Of a stretch of 64,000 nt of DNA, positions 22,548 through 34,788 are shown one piece after another (the first letter of the stretch is position 1; every line of letters begins with the position of its first letter). The stretch comes from Reticulascus tulasneorum. Taxonomy: Eukaryota > Ascomycota > Sordariomycetes > Glomerellales > Reticulascaceae. Both the position numbers and the translations under genes were made by a program. A model generated the notes under the pieces. That model did no database searches. It saw nothing but the letters and a program-made list of their open reading frames with translations, and was not told where the DNA came from. The stretch spans positions 1,860,001-1,924,000 of the forward strand of contig LSAX01000005.1 in NCBI GenBank assembly GCA_001557505.1, in the 5' to 3' direction.

Positions 22548-24579
22548 ATGGGCAAATCCAGCGATAAACAGTGGGTAAGTTTGTGCCAGTTCAATTGTGC
22601 TCGTTTTTTTTTTTTGCACAGATTCAGCGCCACACACGATGCCCTCAAGCCACGCTTGCGTCTCAAGCGACCACGCTGGCTATCTACATGAGCATCCCGT
22701 CGGGGGAACAATCCAAAATCAAACACTCTCGGGGGAGACAAGAATGCCATGGCATCATCCGTCATATCCTCCTCGTCTCTTTGATCATCGCTTCATTTCA
22801 TCCCATATCATCATCCTAAGATAATCCTCCCGACTGTGGGGTTGGATCATTACCATGCTATGTCATCATCCCTTCGCGGCGGAAAAAACGCCCCAACCAC
22901 ACTCCGATCGAAGTCGATCATTTCGCTTTGCCGGCGCGAAACCAAGCTTTCGCTCCGCCGTGCCTGAGCTACCCTGGCCCCATTCCACCACGTTTGTGTT
23001 ACGAGGTCTTGCGTCACTGCAACCCGCAAGGTCGGGTTCCAAGGCAGAACCCCCAACACAATGCTTCCATGCAGAGGACCCTTAAAAGCCGGAGCTTCCT
23101 TAGCTTCGACGTAAACACCTGTCGAGCCACTTAGACGCGCAATCTGCTGACCAACGACTTCTCTCTTCCCCAATATACAGGCCAAAGCATACTTGCTCGA
23201 TCCTCTGACTGCACCAGAACCAAGCCAGGAAACAGGTCCTGGAAGCTCCTTCATCAATCCCAATCCGCTACTTCGCACTTTCTCCCAGAAGAAGAGGGAG
23301 GACAAGGGAAAGGACCCCATCTATTCCCACAGTCGTAACAGCCACTCGTATCCAACTCCCCCAGCATCAGCCAGCCCGACCCGGTCGAGCTTCCACTCTT
23401 CAAATCCTTTCTCTCCAAGTTACCAATACGCCTCGCTATCTCCGACCAGCGAAAACGGAAGCGGCCCCCAAGCTTATCCCCGGCATTCGCAAAACCAGCA
23501 GAGACCGTTCGGCCGCAGTAACAGCGTCCGTAGCCAGGGCTCTCCAATAAATCGCTTCCCGCCAAATACGAACGTCACGCGCAGCTTCAGCGCCCGACAC
23601 CACACCGGTACCGAAGAGGAGCTTCGCCAGCCGGACCACTTTATCTCGCGCAGCAAAAGCGTCAACACCCACAACGCAGCCCCAGGTCTTCGCCGCAGCG
23701 GATCAATTAATCAAAGGTTCCCCGGCGACATGTCGCATCGACCTCTCGATATGCTGAAACGGGACGCACGTGCCGCCGACCGAGCGCCGCATCTCCGTAC
23801 CCGGCGTAATGGCCCGGTCACGGATACCATTGACTCGCTCGATAGCTCTGCCCTCGGTGGAGCTTATCACCATGGCGGCCCGTACGACGCCACCCTTGCA
23901 GCTCGAAACCGGAACCCGCTCTATTCGCCCGTTGCAGCCGTTCACGACTCGAACATGGAGGCTCTAAAAGCCACCCCGCGCGAGTACATCAAGGACTCGC
24001 TGCAAAAGCACGTCCCTCTGCAGGGAACGGCAACCGTGCCGGTCGGGCACCCCGACATGAGTGGTAGACCCATGCAATACGAGGAAGGCGCAGATTTGAT
24101 GCGTGAGGCCGACGCTCCCGGTGGCGCATACAAGCGCTGGGATGGAGTTGTACGTTTACCCCAGCCCTCCAAAATCTTCAATTTGAAATATTGATGTGAT
24201 TTGGAACTAACGCGCGAACTAGCCATATCTTCCTGACGATCTCAAGGGCAAGGGAGAACCTTCTTACACGTTCGAGAAGGACAAGAAGGAGGCGAAGCGT
24301 CTCCGAAAGTCGTCCGTGAGCAACGGACCAGCGGAGTACGAGATGCAACCCGGCGTCAACAGCACCCAGCAAAAAGACACCCGCTTCATGGTTCGCCAAC
24401 GAAGCGTCAGCAACGCGGCCGACGGCATGGCTGGCCCTTCCAACCCCACCTCGCCAACCGGGATCTCCAACAGTACCGACATTCGGCGAAGCAACACGAC
24501 TGGCAAGCGACTAAGCGACGGTCTGAAGCGACGCTTCGGCAGTCTTCGACGCAAGAAGGGCGTCGAGGCTGCGGCTTGA
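22548..24579 (+). CDS. pal1: Pal1-family cell-morphology protein
   Basis: Three exons: join(22548..22574,23181..24149,24223..24579), 450 residues. The first exon codes only MGKSSDKQW. A 606-nt intron (GTAAGT...ATACAG) leads to AKAYLLDPLTAPEPSQETGP, and a 73-nt intron follows later. The Pal1 core is recognisable in TDTIDSLDSSALGGAYHHGG, PYDATLAARNRN and SPVAAVHDSN...ALKATPREYIKDSL. The rest is Ser/Arg/Pro-rich and disordered, with a basic C-terminus (KRRFGSLRRKKG). In fission yeast Pal1 localises to growth sites and supports polarised, cylindrical growth; an endocytic-patch role is known for related proteins. The long first intron is exceptional here; I found no in-phase extra exon in it but cannot exclude one. 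Confidence 0.87.
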
Positions 24580-25080
24580 ATCGCGCCCCGGAAAACGCAT
24601 TTTAAAGAAAAAAGCATACGACCTCTTTTTGTTTCAAATTTTTAGGCGGGATATTATTTTTAACCCATCAGTGTGTACCAATAGAACGGGAACGTGTAGA
24701 AACGTTGCGTGCCGGGAAACATGGGGTATGGGATAGGGAGTATGGGATATATCGCTTCTGCGCAGTCAGCGCCGCTTGCGAACACCTGCGGGATCGCAAG
24801 CGCAGGAATTACGTTGGGAGCAGACTTTCTATAGTCATGTTTGTTTTGTTGGGAAACATCGCGGGAGGAAACCCCGGGAAAGTGAAGATAAATAAAATGA
24901 ATTATGCCTTCAAATATGTGTCACATGCGCGTCAGTGAAGCTTGCCTATGCATGTGCAGGATTTCGTTATTCGGTACTGTGGCTGATAGCCTGCTCTATT
25001 ATACACTACAAGCCTAACATGCAGCTTGGGCATGCCAGGGACCACACCAACATCGTCTTCAGCCAGCCCAGTCCTATCGA
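24580..25080. other. Convergent 3' region, pal1 / cft1
   Basis: 501 bp between two convergent stop codons. It contains AT-rich sequence just after pal1 (24590-24665, likely polyadenylation signals) and no supported gene. Confidence 0.55.
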
Positions 25081-28000
25081 CTAAAAGTACGCCGTTCCAC
25101 CCCAGCCCAGCACGCCCTGCAACTCAGCTCTCACAGCTTCAGAGTCACCATATCCGCCTTTGCCCGCAATCTCCGCCCGTCGACCCGCACCCAGCTCGTT
25201 CCACCTCGCCAGCAGCGCACCATCCACAACCGTCCTGCCCGACGACGCATCCACGGCCGGCAGGCGCGCGTCCTGCGGCGGGAGGCGGTACGCCTTGGGG
25301 TTCATGCCCGCGACGTGGGGGAGGGCGTTGATGAGCCCGTTGGTGACCGATATCAGCCGCCGGTACACGGCTTCGGAGAGCGGCGTTAGGGCCGCGAGCT
25401 GGCCGGAGGCAGAGGCCAGGAGGAGGAGTTGGGGGTCGTTGTTGGAGGGCGCTGCGGGCTGGAGGGAGTCATGTTGCGATGCGGTTAAGGTCCGGGGAAG
25501 GGGAAGGGTGGAGGTCGGAGAGTTGGGGCCGGTGGCGAAGGAGGCGCGGAGAATGAGGAGGTGGCCTTGCAGGGACTTGGGATCTGGAGGGTTCAGTTAG
25601 TACGGTTATTGACGTAGGCAAATTGAAGAACTTACGCTCGGGGTCGAACTGCAGCACGTGGATAGTTCCGTCTTTGTCACAGACCACAATGTTCAGCTCG
25701 TCGCCATCCACCAAAAAGTCCGCCGTCAGGAGATCCAACCGCCCGGCACTCTTGCCAAACAGGGTCATCTTGTACGGCTCCTCCGAGTAGCCGACGAACC
25801 AGACGCCCTTGAACGCGTCCGCCATCAGACAGTAGCCGGTTCCCCTGACCTCGCGCACGGCCGTCACGTAGCAGGACATATCCATGAACGCCACGGGGAG
25901 GAGCGTGCCGTCCTCCTTGAGGCCGCGGACCATGCACTTTTGGCCCTGCGCGACGAGCATCAGGCCCTGGCTGCCCACCTCGCAGACAGCCGTGACGGCG
26001 CCGCGAGGGATTTCTTCTTTCGCGACGAGCTTCAGTTTCTTATTGGTTTCCGGGCGGTTGGGCTGTGGGATTACGGAGACGACGTCGTAGACATATATGC
26101 GGCCGCGGATGGGCAGATCTTCTCCCTTGTTGATAGCAGTCCCGATGGTGATGAGCATGCGACGCTCCTTTGTCTCCTCGGAGACTTCGAGCAGAAGGGT
26201 CTTCATGCACATGGCCACTTCGCACGGCTCGAGCTCCACCGTATCGATGACGGTCCAGGTGACGGGACTCACGAGTTTGATGACGCCTCGCTCCACCATG
26301 GGAAGGAAGGTGGTATTCTCCTTGGCCCATTCTTTGTGGTAGTCGTCGTCCTTGGGCAGCTCAAACGGTTCCACGACGCTGCACGCCACCGCATAAGTCT
26401 CCATCGGCGGATGAAAAGCGACGAGTGCGATGGCATCGCCCAGTGGAACCTTCTTGACGGACATTCCGAGTTCAGCGAAACTCGTATCCAGTGGAAGTTG
26501 CGTGACCCGCGCGCAGCCCTCCGAGTCTGCATAGATGAACCCGCGTGCGCAGCCTTCCGTGTGGAAGGGGCTCATGCCTCGGACACCAAGACCCTGGAGG
26601 CCGACAATCTTCGGCGTGCTCTTGGAGGATTTGATTATGAAACTTGGCGTCGCGGCGGGGAGGAAGACGGTGCTGTAACCGCCGACGTTACTGCATGATC
26701 TGAGGGGGATGAATCGCGGCTGTTGCGACGCATCGTCGCTCATGGTAACTTCTGCTGTGCTTGCAAGCGCTGCGTTCGGGATTTTCTGGAAATGCAGGGA
26801 CTTCCCTAACCCGGCAGCTTGGTCTTCGGGTTGTAGGCGGAGCGGTTCGTACAAAGTAATGTCATCATTGGCATGACGCAGCTACGGGCATGTCAGAGAG
26901 AGTAGGCGGGTGTGTGCTAATCAGAGACTCACAATAAGGTACGGAGACGTGAAGGTCATGTCCCCGAGATCCGAAACTAATATTTCCGTGATGGTCTCCC
27001 TAGCTGTGCCGCGTCTAACAGCGTAATCCGGAGACAGGAAAGGCGGCACGTAGCAGAGGTTCTGAGCTACGTACACGGGCTTTGAGAGGTTAGGTAGCGC
27101 ATAGATCTAGACCCGGTTAGCACAATTCATCGGGGGTGGAGGCATAGACTAACGTAGAGAGCGCCTGTGGCGCTGAGGAGAAACATGAAGATGTTGTCGC
27201 CATCCGATGTTCCCTTGTCGGTCTGGACAGTCGCAAACAGCCCTCTGGTGTCCACGTATAAGCAGCCGGTTAGCCACTTGGTTGCGAGAATGGTGTCGTC
27301 TTCCTTTTCTAGCTCTTCGAGCTCATTATTGCTGTCGATCTCGGCGACTAAGATGCTCGAATCGTCCCGTATGAGGAGAAGGTAAGGGTCGGCAATACTA
27401 GCGCTGATGACGCGAGGCTCCGCGCCAGTCTCTTCATCTAGCATTGGTAGGATTTGGCTAAGACCCAGATCTGTAAGATAGTCAATATGGCTGTCCGCAG
27501 GAAAGAAGGCGCTCCACCATGTGAATCAAGTACATACCACCGTCGTAGCATCGAACCTCTGACTTGAGCACCTGAATGAGTCTCATGTGCTTGCCCATTG
27601 TCCCGGCCTCGACCGTGAATCCAGCTGCCGGATCAAACTCAGTGCCGGCAAGGGCCTCAAAACCAGCTGCCGTAAGGGCGTAAACGTCGGAGGTCTCATA
27701 GCCGTCGAGATCGACCTTGGAAACAATCATAAACTTGTCGTACTGGGCGGCCGTGTCGTAATCATTCCCGACTGCCGCGTTCGCCCCCTTATCACCCTGC
27801 AAAGCCTTCGGAACGGGCTTGTGCACGCACATGGTCCAGAAACCTCGGGCCTCCGGGAACTCGAATCGACCAATGACTTTTGGTTGGATATCTCTGTTCA
27901 AGATCGCCAAGGCGCCCGCATTTCCTCTGCCTACAGCGCAAGCCAGCTGCATGTCGGCCACGACCCCGGCTGAGTTCTTCTCCTCTTCGCTCTCTGGTAA

Positions 28001-29629
28001 AAATGCCGCTTTACCGCATGTCAGGTCTCTTATGGGAGCCAAGCTCAGAAGGGAATCATGTATTCGGAAGGTTATGTCGCCACCCTTGCCGGCCCCGTTA
28101 GCAGCACCTAGTGCTTGAATTGTGGCAGTGCCTTCGCCATACAGATCGTCCTCATCATCCTCATCCAAGTCTTCGTCTTCCAGCTCATACTCGAGAGATA
28201 GATCGGCCAGCCGCGACTTTCTCCGCGTTGCCTGGGCTTGCTTTCTCGTCCAGCCAACGACTAACGAATCTCCCACCTGGCTTCCGATGAAGAAGGAGTT
28301 GCGGCCAATTTTAGAAATGCAGGAAGCGGTACTCAGGACCACAGAGCCTCCGCAGTCTGATGATACCATCTTAATGCTGATTCCGGACACAGTCCGCCCG
28401 TCGATCTTGAAGGAGATGACGGCGAGCCGGCCATCATTCAGCACCATCAGAAGCTCGCCCGTCTCTGCCGATATCTGATCAATGACACAGTGCTCGAGCC
28501 GCAGACCGAGATCGGATTGGTCGGCCAGGGGGAAGTTGGTAGTATCCTTCGTGAAGGGGTTCACGGCCACCCCATTCGGCTTCCCGGATTGATCAATGTG
28601 AATAAGCTCATTGGAGCCAACCAGCAGTGCACCGCCAATTGGACCAGGTAATGCGACGACGCGGAAGAGGTCTTGGGGGAGGTTGTTTACTGAGAGGATT
28701 GTAGTCGAAGCCCTCTGCTGAAGATCCAAGGTGAAGACCTTGTAAAAGAAGTGATCCTTGCGGCCGAGCGTGTTGGAGCGCCGCTGGGTCGAGCTAATGA
28801 CCCCAAACGTGGGTTCTCTGTACTCATGCAAGAAGGCGAGATGCACAGTGTGGAGGAGGGTGGGATCAAGGCTTGGGAGCGGGAGGACAAATGACGATGA
28901 GAAGGGTGTATCTGCTACGTGGTTGCTAGTTCCATTTGTTGCTACCGCTCCTGGCGGCTCCTTTACAGGGCGAGGCCCATCAATGTCTTCATCCCAGTCA
29001 CCCATGTCCATATCCTCGTCGGACTGCTTGAAGGGGAGGATCGCGACATATCGGGCTCCAAACTTCAGGGCAGCACATCTCGATCCCGGATCTGCGGCCA
29101 GGTAGTTGGGGTAGTCGCTCAGCGGCCCATCGAACGGCGCCCCGCGCAGTTCATCCTTCTCGTAGTAGTGGATGGAAATGTTCTCGAGCTCGTGCTTCTC
29201 TGGATCCCATTGCGCAAGACTCAGTTTGGCATCGCGAGACGCAATCAGAAGCGCCTCGCCTCCAGACTTGGAATTCTGAACTTTGACCCTGGCGAGACCC
29301 GTCACCCACCCGGAAACAGGATATTCTGCAATCAACACAAGCTTCGTCAGGGTGGTTCGGTCGGCGCGTTGGATAGCCTCGCCGCCCAGGAAGGAGGATT
29401 CAAGGCCGTCGTCATCGTTGAGTCGCCGGTCGTATTGGTTGCTCTGCTTCGTCGGCTGAAGCTCCTGAGTCTGTGAATTGTCAACTTCGGCTGAGATGGT
29501 CTTGGTGGTGAAGATCTGGAGCAGCGAGCCCTTTGCGACGACGAGGTTATTGCTCTGCGCCGAAAGCAGAGGCAGAGCCAACGAGTGCTTCACACATGTC
29601 GGAGGCGTGAGCTCCGTGTAGCACTGCAT
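25081..29629 (-). CDS. cft1: Cleavage/polyadenylation factor subunit Cft1 (CPSF160)
   Basis: Five exons: complement(join(25081..25583,25636..26881,26933..27106,27154..27470,27538..29629)), 1,443 residues, matching filamentous-fungal Cft1. Introns are 52, 51, 47 and 67 nt and all phases agree. The N-terminus MQCYTELTPPTCVKHSLALP and the long beta-propeller regions fit the CPSF-A/DDB1 family. Landmarks include SGWVTGLARVKV, YPNYLAADPGSRCAALKFG, IRDLTCGKAAF and, near the end, VVCDKDGTIHVLQFDPEHPK. Cft1 is the large scaffold of the poly(A) signal recognition module in the nucleus. The acidic loop near LEYELEDEDLDEDDEDD is typical. The first exon alone covers about 48% of the protein. Confidence 0.93.
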
Positions 29630-30033
29630 TGTTTGGGCAGCATCTAGTAGTCACGGGAGCCTTGTGCTCTTGGGGCCAGAGGGACCTAGGCGTGGGAAAT
29701 GGAAATATTTCGAGCTCCTCTGAGCTCTGTCTGTCAAGCTCTCCAGGCGCATCCATCAATTTGTTGTGCATTCATTTGTGATTGGGTAGAACTCGGCTCC
29801 GGAAGAACATAGAGCCGATGCCAGTGGTTTGGTGTTGGCTGCCTTTTGTGTGGGAGCCGCTCATGCATTGTGTCTGTCCACTACGTCACCAGCAACTAAC
29901 TAGCTTGAGGAGCGAGCACAAGTGCAGGTTGCTACCTAGCTACGACTCCCTCCCTTTTTTCGCCAACCCCAATTCCACAACTTACACAGAACGGATTTCG
30001 GAGGACGGTTGAAAACCTCTGTCTACGTTCATC
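29630..30033. promoter_or_regulatory. Divergent promoter, cft1 / LMBD1-type gene
   Basis: 404 bp between the two ATGs. A short CT-rich tract with CTCCCTCCC followed by T-runs sits upstream of the plus-strand gene (around 29945-29965). No other motif is claimed. Confidence 0.5.
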
Positions 30034-31830
30034 ATGGAAATTGCCATGGCCAATGCCGGGCTCCTCCAGACCAGTCTGATCTGGGTCGCGTACGCTGTTG
30101 CCGTCGCGCTAGCTTTCATAGCTGCAACAATTACCACTTTCACCTGGCAAGCTCCCCGCGATAGGTCCGCCATCGTCAGCGTCGTTGCCATCATCAGTCT
30201 CACATCGCTTCTGGCGACTGTGCTGCTGCTCCCCGTCGACATTGCGCTCGTTTCGTCGACGACATCTGCCTCTCTCGGCCTCAAGAAGGACTGGGCCACC
30301 GACAAGCGGGTCCACGATATCCTCCTTACCTTGAAGATCGTGTACTACTCGCTTTACAGCTTTGATGCTTTGCTGTGCCTGCTAGTCATTCCTTTCGCGT
30401 ACTTTTGGTACGAGGAATATGATGAGATTGAGGTGGAGGAGGAGGGACGATCCTTCGGGAGCCGCCTCGTCAGCGCGCTCAAGTACACGCTCGTTTTCGT
30501 GATACTGGTGGTCATCCTCTTCCTAGTTGGCTTCTTCGTTCCCGCCACGGGCGATCATTCCAAGTCGCACTGGGATCTCGACTACTTCAGGAAACTCCTC
30601 GCCGAGAATAACGGACAAAAGGCGCTGGCCTTCGCATTGGGGCTGCTTATAAGCCTAGGCACATTGCTCTACGTTGTTTATACAGCCGCCGGACTCGCTC
30701 TCTTGCCGATGTCCTTCATCAAGTCCGCGCCATCGATTTCGGCGCCGCAGCTCACGGAGACTACGGCCTCCGCACTCGAACAAAACAGAGAACGCCAGCG
30801 ACAACTGGAGATGCGCAACGCCGGCCGACCCGAGGGAATATCATCGAAGGATAGGAGAGAACTTGAGGCCCTCGTGCGCGAGGAGCGGACTCTAGTTCGA
30901 CGGGAGAGACTCGCCGCCGAGGCATCGGGTGAAGGTAGGAGCCGGGTCTACCGCGCATGGCTAAAGGTTTGCGCCGTGTTTCGACCCATCAAGCTTCTCG
31001 GCGGAATCTTTCTCTTACTGCTATCGGTGCTCATCTGGGTTTCCATGCTGCTCACCGGCATCGACAAGGCCAAGAACTCTATCTGCAAGGAACGATGCGG
31101 CTATATCCTCGGGCATATCAACATCTTCCAACCCATAAACTGGATCTTCCTGCAGTCCGCCAAGGTCTTCCCTGTCGACTACGTCCTGATGGCGCTCCTG
31201 GTCCTGTGGCTCTTCAGCAGCTCCATCTCGGGCATCGCAACGGTCGGTATCCGCTTCCTGTGGGTGAGAATCTTCCAGATCCGAAAGGGCCGAACGGCGC
31301 CACAAGCTCTCCTCATCGCGACAGTCATGCTGGCCCTGATCATCTTGGCGATCAACTATACAGTTGCCATGATGATCGCTCCTCAATACTCCATCTATGG
31401 CACTCAAACCTTCTGTTCCGCACCGGTCCTACCCAACGAGAAATGGCCAAACTGCAAGGATACCCCAGAGAAGATCCTCTCATGTTCCGAGTCGTTCAAC
31501 GACCCGCTCGCGAGGAAGATCTGCACACCATCTGTCATGTCGGATTTCCTGAATCGCGTGACCATCACCTGGCCGTTTTTCGGCGCCCTAGACTTTTGGG
31601 CCCAGTTCGCCTTCCTCGCAGTCTTCCTGATCGTCTTCGTGACCGGCCTCTTCCGGACACCCAAGCTGAACGTGGACGCCATTGACGAGGATGCAGAGGC
31701 TGATGAGGAGGAAGGTCTTCTGGCCAGCACCGGACGTCGCTTTGGTGCGACCTGGCAGGATATCACGGGACGGACTCGGTCGAAGAACTCTTCGGGACCC
31801 AGCAACGGTGCCGGATCGTCTGAGGCGTAA
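30034..31830 (+). CDS. LMBD1-type polytopic membrane protein (probable lysosomal cobalamin transporter family)
   Basis: An intronless frame of 598 residues. It shows about nine hydrophobic segments, beginning with [20 protein letters not shown] charged cytosolic loop follows the fourth or fifth segment ([14 protein letters not shown]...[20 protein letters not shown], probably coiled coil). A lumenal Cys-rich loop near the C-terminus contains [14 protein letters not shown] and [20 protein letters not shown]. This is the LMBR1/LMBD1 family, whose human member carries cobalamin out of lysosomes. In fungi the substrate is untested and most fungi do not need B12, so the vacuolar-transporter name is inherited rather than shown. 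The start ATG sits directly before the first membrane segment. Confidence 0.85.
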   Translation: MEIAMANAGLLQTSLIWVAYAVAVALAFIAATITTFTWQAPRDRSAIVSVVAIISLTSLLATVLLLPVDIALVSSTTSASLGLKKDWATDKRVHDILLTLKIVYYSLYSFDALLCLLVIPFAYFWYEEYDEIEVEEEGRSFGSRLVSALKYTLVFVILVVILFLVGFFVPATGDHSKSHWDLDYFRKLLAENNGQKALAFALGLLISLGTLLYVVYTAAGLALLPMSFIKSAPSISAPQLTETTASALEQNRERQRQLEMRNAGRPEGISSKDRRELEALVREERTLVRRERLAAEASGEGRSRVYRAWLKVCAVFRPIKLLGGIFLLLLSVLIWVSMLLTGIDKAKNSICKERCGYILGHINIFQPINWIFLQSAKVFPVDYVLMALLVLWLFSSSISGIATVGIRFLWVRIFQIRKGRTAPQALLIATVMLALIILAINYTVAMMIAPQYSIYGTQTFCSAPVLPNEKWPNCKDTPEKILSCSESFNDPLARKICTPSVMSDFLNRVTITWPFFGALDFWAQFAFLAVFLIVFVTGLFRTPKLNVDAIDEDAEADEEEGLLASTGRRFGATWQDITGRTRSKNSSGPSNGAGSSEA

Positions 31831-32006
31831 AGGATAGTCGGACATGGACTTGTAGGGTAAACACGGGCTTCGGAGATAAGCAAGGAAATTTACGTCGGAT
31901 CAGGTTGTGGGAAATTGTATGGCATCATGATCAATGGCACCTTGGAAGCGTACATTTTAGGAGTTTGATTGTATTTAAGCTCAGACAGAATGCTCGATTT
32001 GATATT

Positions 32007-33217
32007 TCAAGCTCCCAGCGCCACCTTCTTCTCCTTCTTCTTCCTATCCTTGACGAACTGCACGGCTTTGTGAGTCCTGTCATCAAAGGCCGCGGCCGGC
32101 CCCACATGCATCTCCCGCCAGCACCTCGTGCAGTAGACATCGTTGTCGCAACCGAGGCAACGAAGCGTAGCGTCCTCAAGGCAAACCGTGCACCAGCCCT
32201 CCATGTCGTCGTCCGTGTAGCCCGTCTTAGACGCCAGTCGCTTTCTCTCTGCAGCGCGATCCGAGGGCTTGAAAGTGGGCACGGATGGCAGGCCTATCGA
32301 GTCGGACTCGTCGCTGGCTGTACCGAGTCCCCTCAGCGCCGCCATACGGGCCGCGATGTCGTCGTCGAAGTCCCCTGACTTGCGACTCCCACCTGGTCCC
32401 GGGTCTCTCATCCCTGATGGCACGGATGGCAGAGAGAAAGCGGGCTCGTCGTCTTCGTCCTGCGCCGCAGGGGTGCTGACGGCGTCGCCCGTGTGCGTTT
32501 CTGGTTGGTCAGGCGTTTCGCGAGGCTCACTGTGATCCGGGTCCTGTTCGAGCTTTACCCCGTCGAGGGCCTGCGAAAGTAACGTCTCCACTTCTCGGGA
32601 CATTTCCTCGCCGTCCGAATCGTCGTCTTCTTTTTTATCCTCATCGTTGCCCTGGTTGGCAGTAGGATGGGTGACTGAAGCCCTTGAGAGCTCTTCTAGG
32701 AGCGCCTCGACCCGCTTGGACTCTTCCTTTGGGTCGACCGCCCAAGGCGCATTTGGGACGGCGTCTTCGCCCTCGAGGAGCTCCTCTAGAGTGTGGTCAT
32801 CCGTTTGCCAAGGTGCATCGTCGTCTTCGGTCGTCGTAGCAGCAATGGATTGGGACTTGACCTCGGACGATTCCTCGGGTTTGGTCTGCCTGGTTGCAGG
32901 AGGTGTTGATGGGGCAGGTTGGCTGGACCCGCTCAACTTCTGGTGGTCCTCGGGCTCCGGCGTGTTCCTCAACGACCGGAGGCGCGCAGCCAGGGCATCC
33001 TCCCTCGATGGCGGCTTCGCCGGTTCTATGCCGCCCAAGGGCACATTCAGGGCACTTGGAAACGCTTAGCCTAGGACTTCCATAGAGCGAGTTCCTTGGG
33101 TAGAAGGAAGAAGTGAGTTTACTTGGGGGTTCGGTCCAGAGCTATGCCGGCGTTGCCACCCTTCAAGGCACTCAACCGATCCAGCAGATTCTTGTCGGAG
33201 CCGGAGGACCCACCCAT
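32007..33217 (-). CDS. ANCHR/ZFYVE19-like B-box zinc protein
   Basis: Two exons: complement(join(32007..33054,33123..33217)), 380 residues, with a 68-nt intron. The C-terminal WCTVCLEDATLRCLGCDNDV and YCTRCWREMH segments give the Cys/His spacing of the B-box of human ZFYVE19 (ANCHR), an abscission-checkpoint regulator that binds ESCRT-III via MIM motifs. The FYVE finger of the human protein is absent. Three copies of an LxxRLxxL-like motif are present: NLLDRLSALKG near the start, DALAARLRSLRN, and DDIAARMAALRG before the zinc domain. The middle is acidic and disordered. Family assignment is from the zinc domain; a role in cytokinesis or endosomal sorting is inferred only. Confidence 0.78.
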
Positions 33218-34788
33218 GATGGCCTTGATGCCTGGGTAAGGCGATTTACGAGTGGATCAACAACCAGCAAAAATGATGATAAACCAGGGTGTGAACGTGA
33301 TCAATAAGTTCTGCACTGTGGCGTGTACTTCGTATGCGTGGATGCGGGGGGGGGATGGGAGGCGGACCGCGAGGCAACCAAGAGGTGCAGGATCTAAGCT
33401 GGAAAAGTGTATGTAATACATACAATATGGAAACGAACCGTGGATCTGATTATCGATTCAGGCAACCAGATCTTGTTGAAACTTGGGGAAGCTCCAGAAG
33501 CTCTCGAAGCTGCAAACTTCTGTTGCGTGGTAGAAGGCGTGAAGGCGTATGTATGGGCGTACTGCACAGCCTCGGGCGAAAACAAGCCACAGCGCGGAAG
33601 CCACCCGATAAGGTTGGTGTCAATGGAATCTGTGGAGAAAGGAAGCAAAAGAAGGGTCGCACAGTCATTCCTCTGGGAATCTCAAATAATTCGCTGGCCT
33701 TAGGCCGATACATCGATCTCAGCCTGAATCCGCCCGATCCAGGCCTGATCTCTCGCATGGATCAAGTCACAGCTTACCACATCTTTGGGAAGTGGGCACT
33801 TTTGCAGAAGCCATTACGCCCCCTGCCGGCACACCACCTCAACTGGCCTAGTCCTGATTCGACAAGGAACGGAAGCTCTGAGGCAGTGCCTGACATCATG
33901 CCAAATTGTCGCCATTTCCACTATCTATCAATCCCGGTTCCAGTGGCTCAACTTGGGAATATAGGGATAAAGGGTAAAATCGATGATGGTGTCCTGCGCT
34001 GCCAGGCCAAACAAGAAAAACGGCGCAGCGGAGGCGTAGATGAGGTCGGACCGTGGCTTTCAATTCCGTTTGGTTCTTTGTTGGCATTTGCAATGAGCGT
34101 GCCAATATAGGGTATAAAGGAATGGTGATGTCGCTGGTTTCACAGAGCTGGCCCAACTCCAGCAGACCAGCGTCACCCACCCTTTTTTCGGACTGCAAAT
34201 CCCCCAGATCCTAATTACCCCTAGTCCTCCTAGCGCACCGCCTGCATTCTCTCCTTAACCATACCTGTGCATTCGTAACTCGGGTTCTGACTTCATCAAC
34301 GTCACCGAGACAAAAGCTTGAACCAACATCTTCGGGCTGCCGATCCCCAACCAAACCGAAGTCCCATTAGGACAACTAAGCGGAGGCGACCCAGCCCAAA
34401 CAGAGGTCATCTCCCGCTTTTGTCGCACTCCTATCCGATTCGGTGGTCATCAATCAGCATCATCACTGACCGCTGCTCGCCACGCCAAGAGCCACCAGCA
34501 CAGTCGATTACCACTATTTGGGTTTGTGACGGAGGCGCAGCTTGGCGCCTGAGCCCATCGAAACGGGACAAGGGCCCCAGAAATTAAACAACCTAAATAA
34601 CCTAATCCCCTTCCGCCCACTTTGCACATCATTCCCCCGTCCGTCCCGCAACGCCGTCATTTGAAACAGCTTGCAATAAATACCACGACCAATTCCCTCA
34701 ATTCGACTCTCGCCGTTAATTACGCGAGAAAAAGGCTACACACACCTTGCCTCTCAACTTTCCAATCACCACATATCACTCCAACACA
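33218..34788. other. Intergenic upstream of the GPI-anchored protein gene
   Basis: 1.57 kb that holds the promoters of two divergent genes. An ATG-started 258-codon frame at 33334-34110 (plus) is listed separately as doubtful. An odd-length palindrome GTATGTA-A-TACATAC lies at 33409-33423. A G-run is at 33346-33354. The last 150 bp are AC/CT-rich 5' UTR-like sequence with CAATCACC and CCAACACA before the ATG. Confidence 0.5.
33334..34110 (+). CDS. Doubtful hypothetical protein, 258 residues
   Basis: A single open frame with its own ATG. It shows no signal peptide, membrane segment, or recognised domain. Composition is Arg/Gly/Ser-rich and looks mixed rather than protein-like. It lies wholly in the region where promoters of the flanking divergent genes are expected. 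It is long for a chance frame but unsupported by any family resemblance, so I keep it only as a candidate. Confidence 0.2.
   Translation: MRGCGGGMGGGPRGNQEVQDLSWKSVCNTYNMETNRGSDYRFRQPDLVETWGSSRSSRSCKLLLRGRRREGVCMGVLHSLGRKQATARKPPDKVGVNGICGERKQKKGRTVIPLGISNNSLALGRYIDLSLNPPDPGLISRMDQVTAYHIFGKWALLQKPLRPLPAHHLNWPSPDSTRNGSSEAVPDIMPNCRHFHYLSIPVPVAQLGNIGIKGKIDDGVLRCQAKQEKRRSGGVDEVGPWLSIPFGSLLAFAMSVPI

Noticed and set aside
25658..26698. Plus-strand 346-codon frame inside cft1
   Set aside because: Antisense shadow of exon 4 of cft1; composition (His/Asp/Arg-rich) is what complementing cft1 codons produces.
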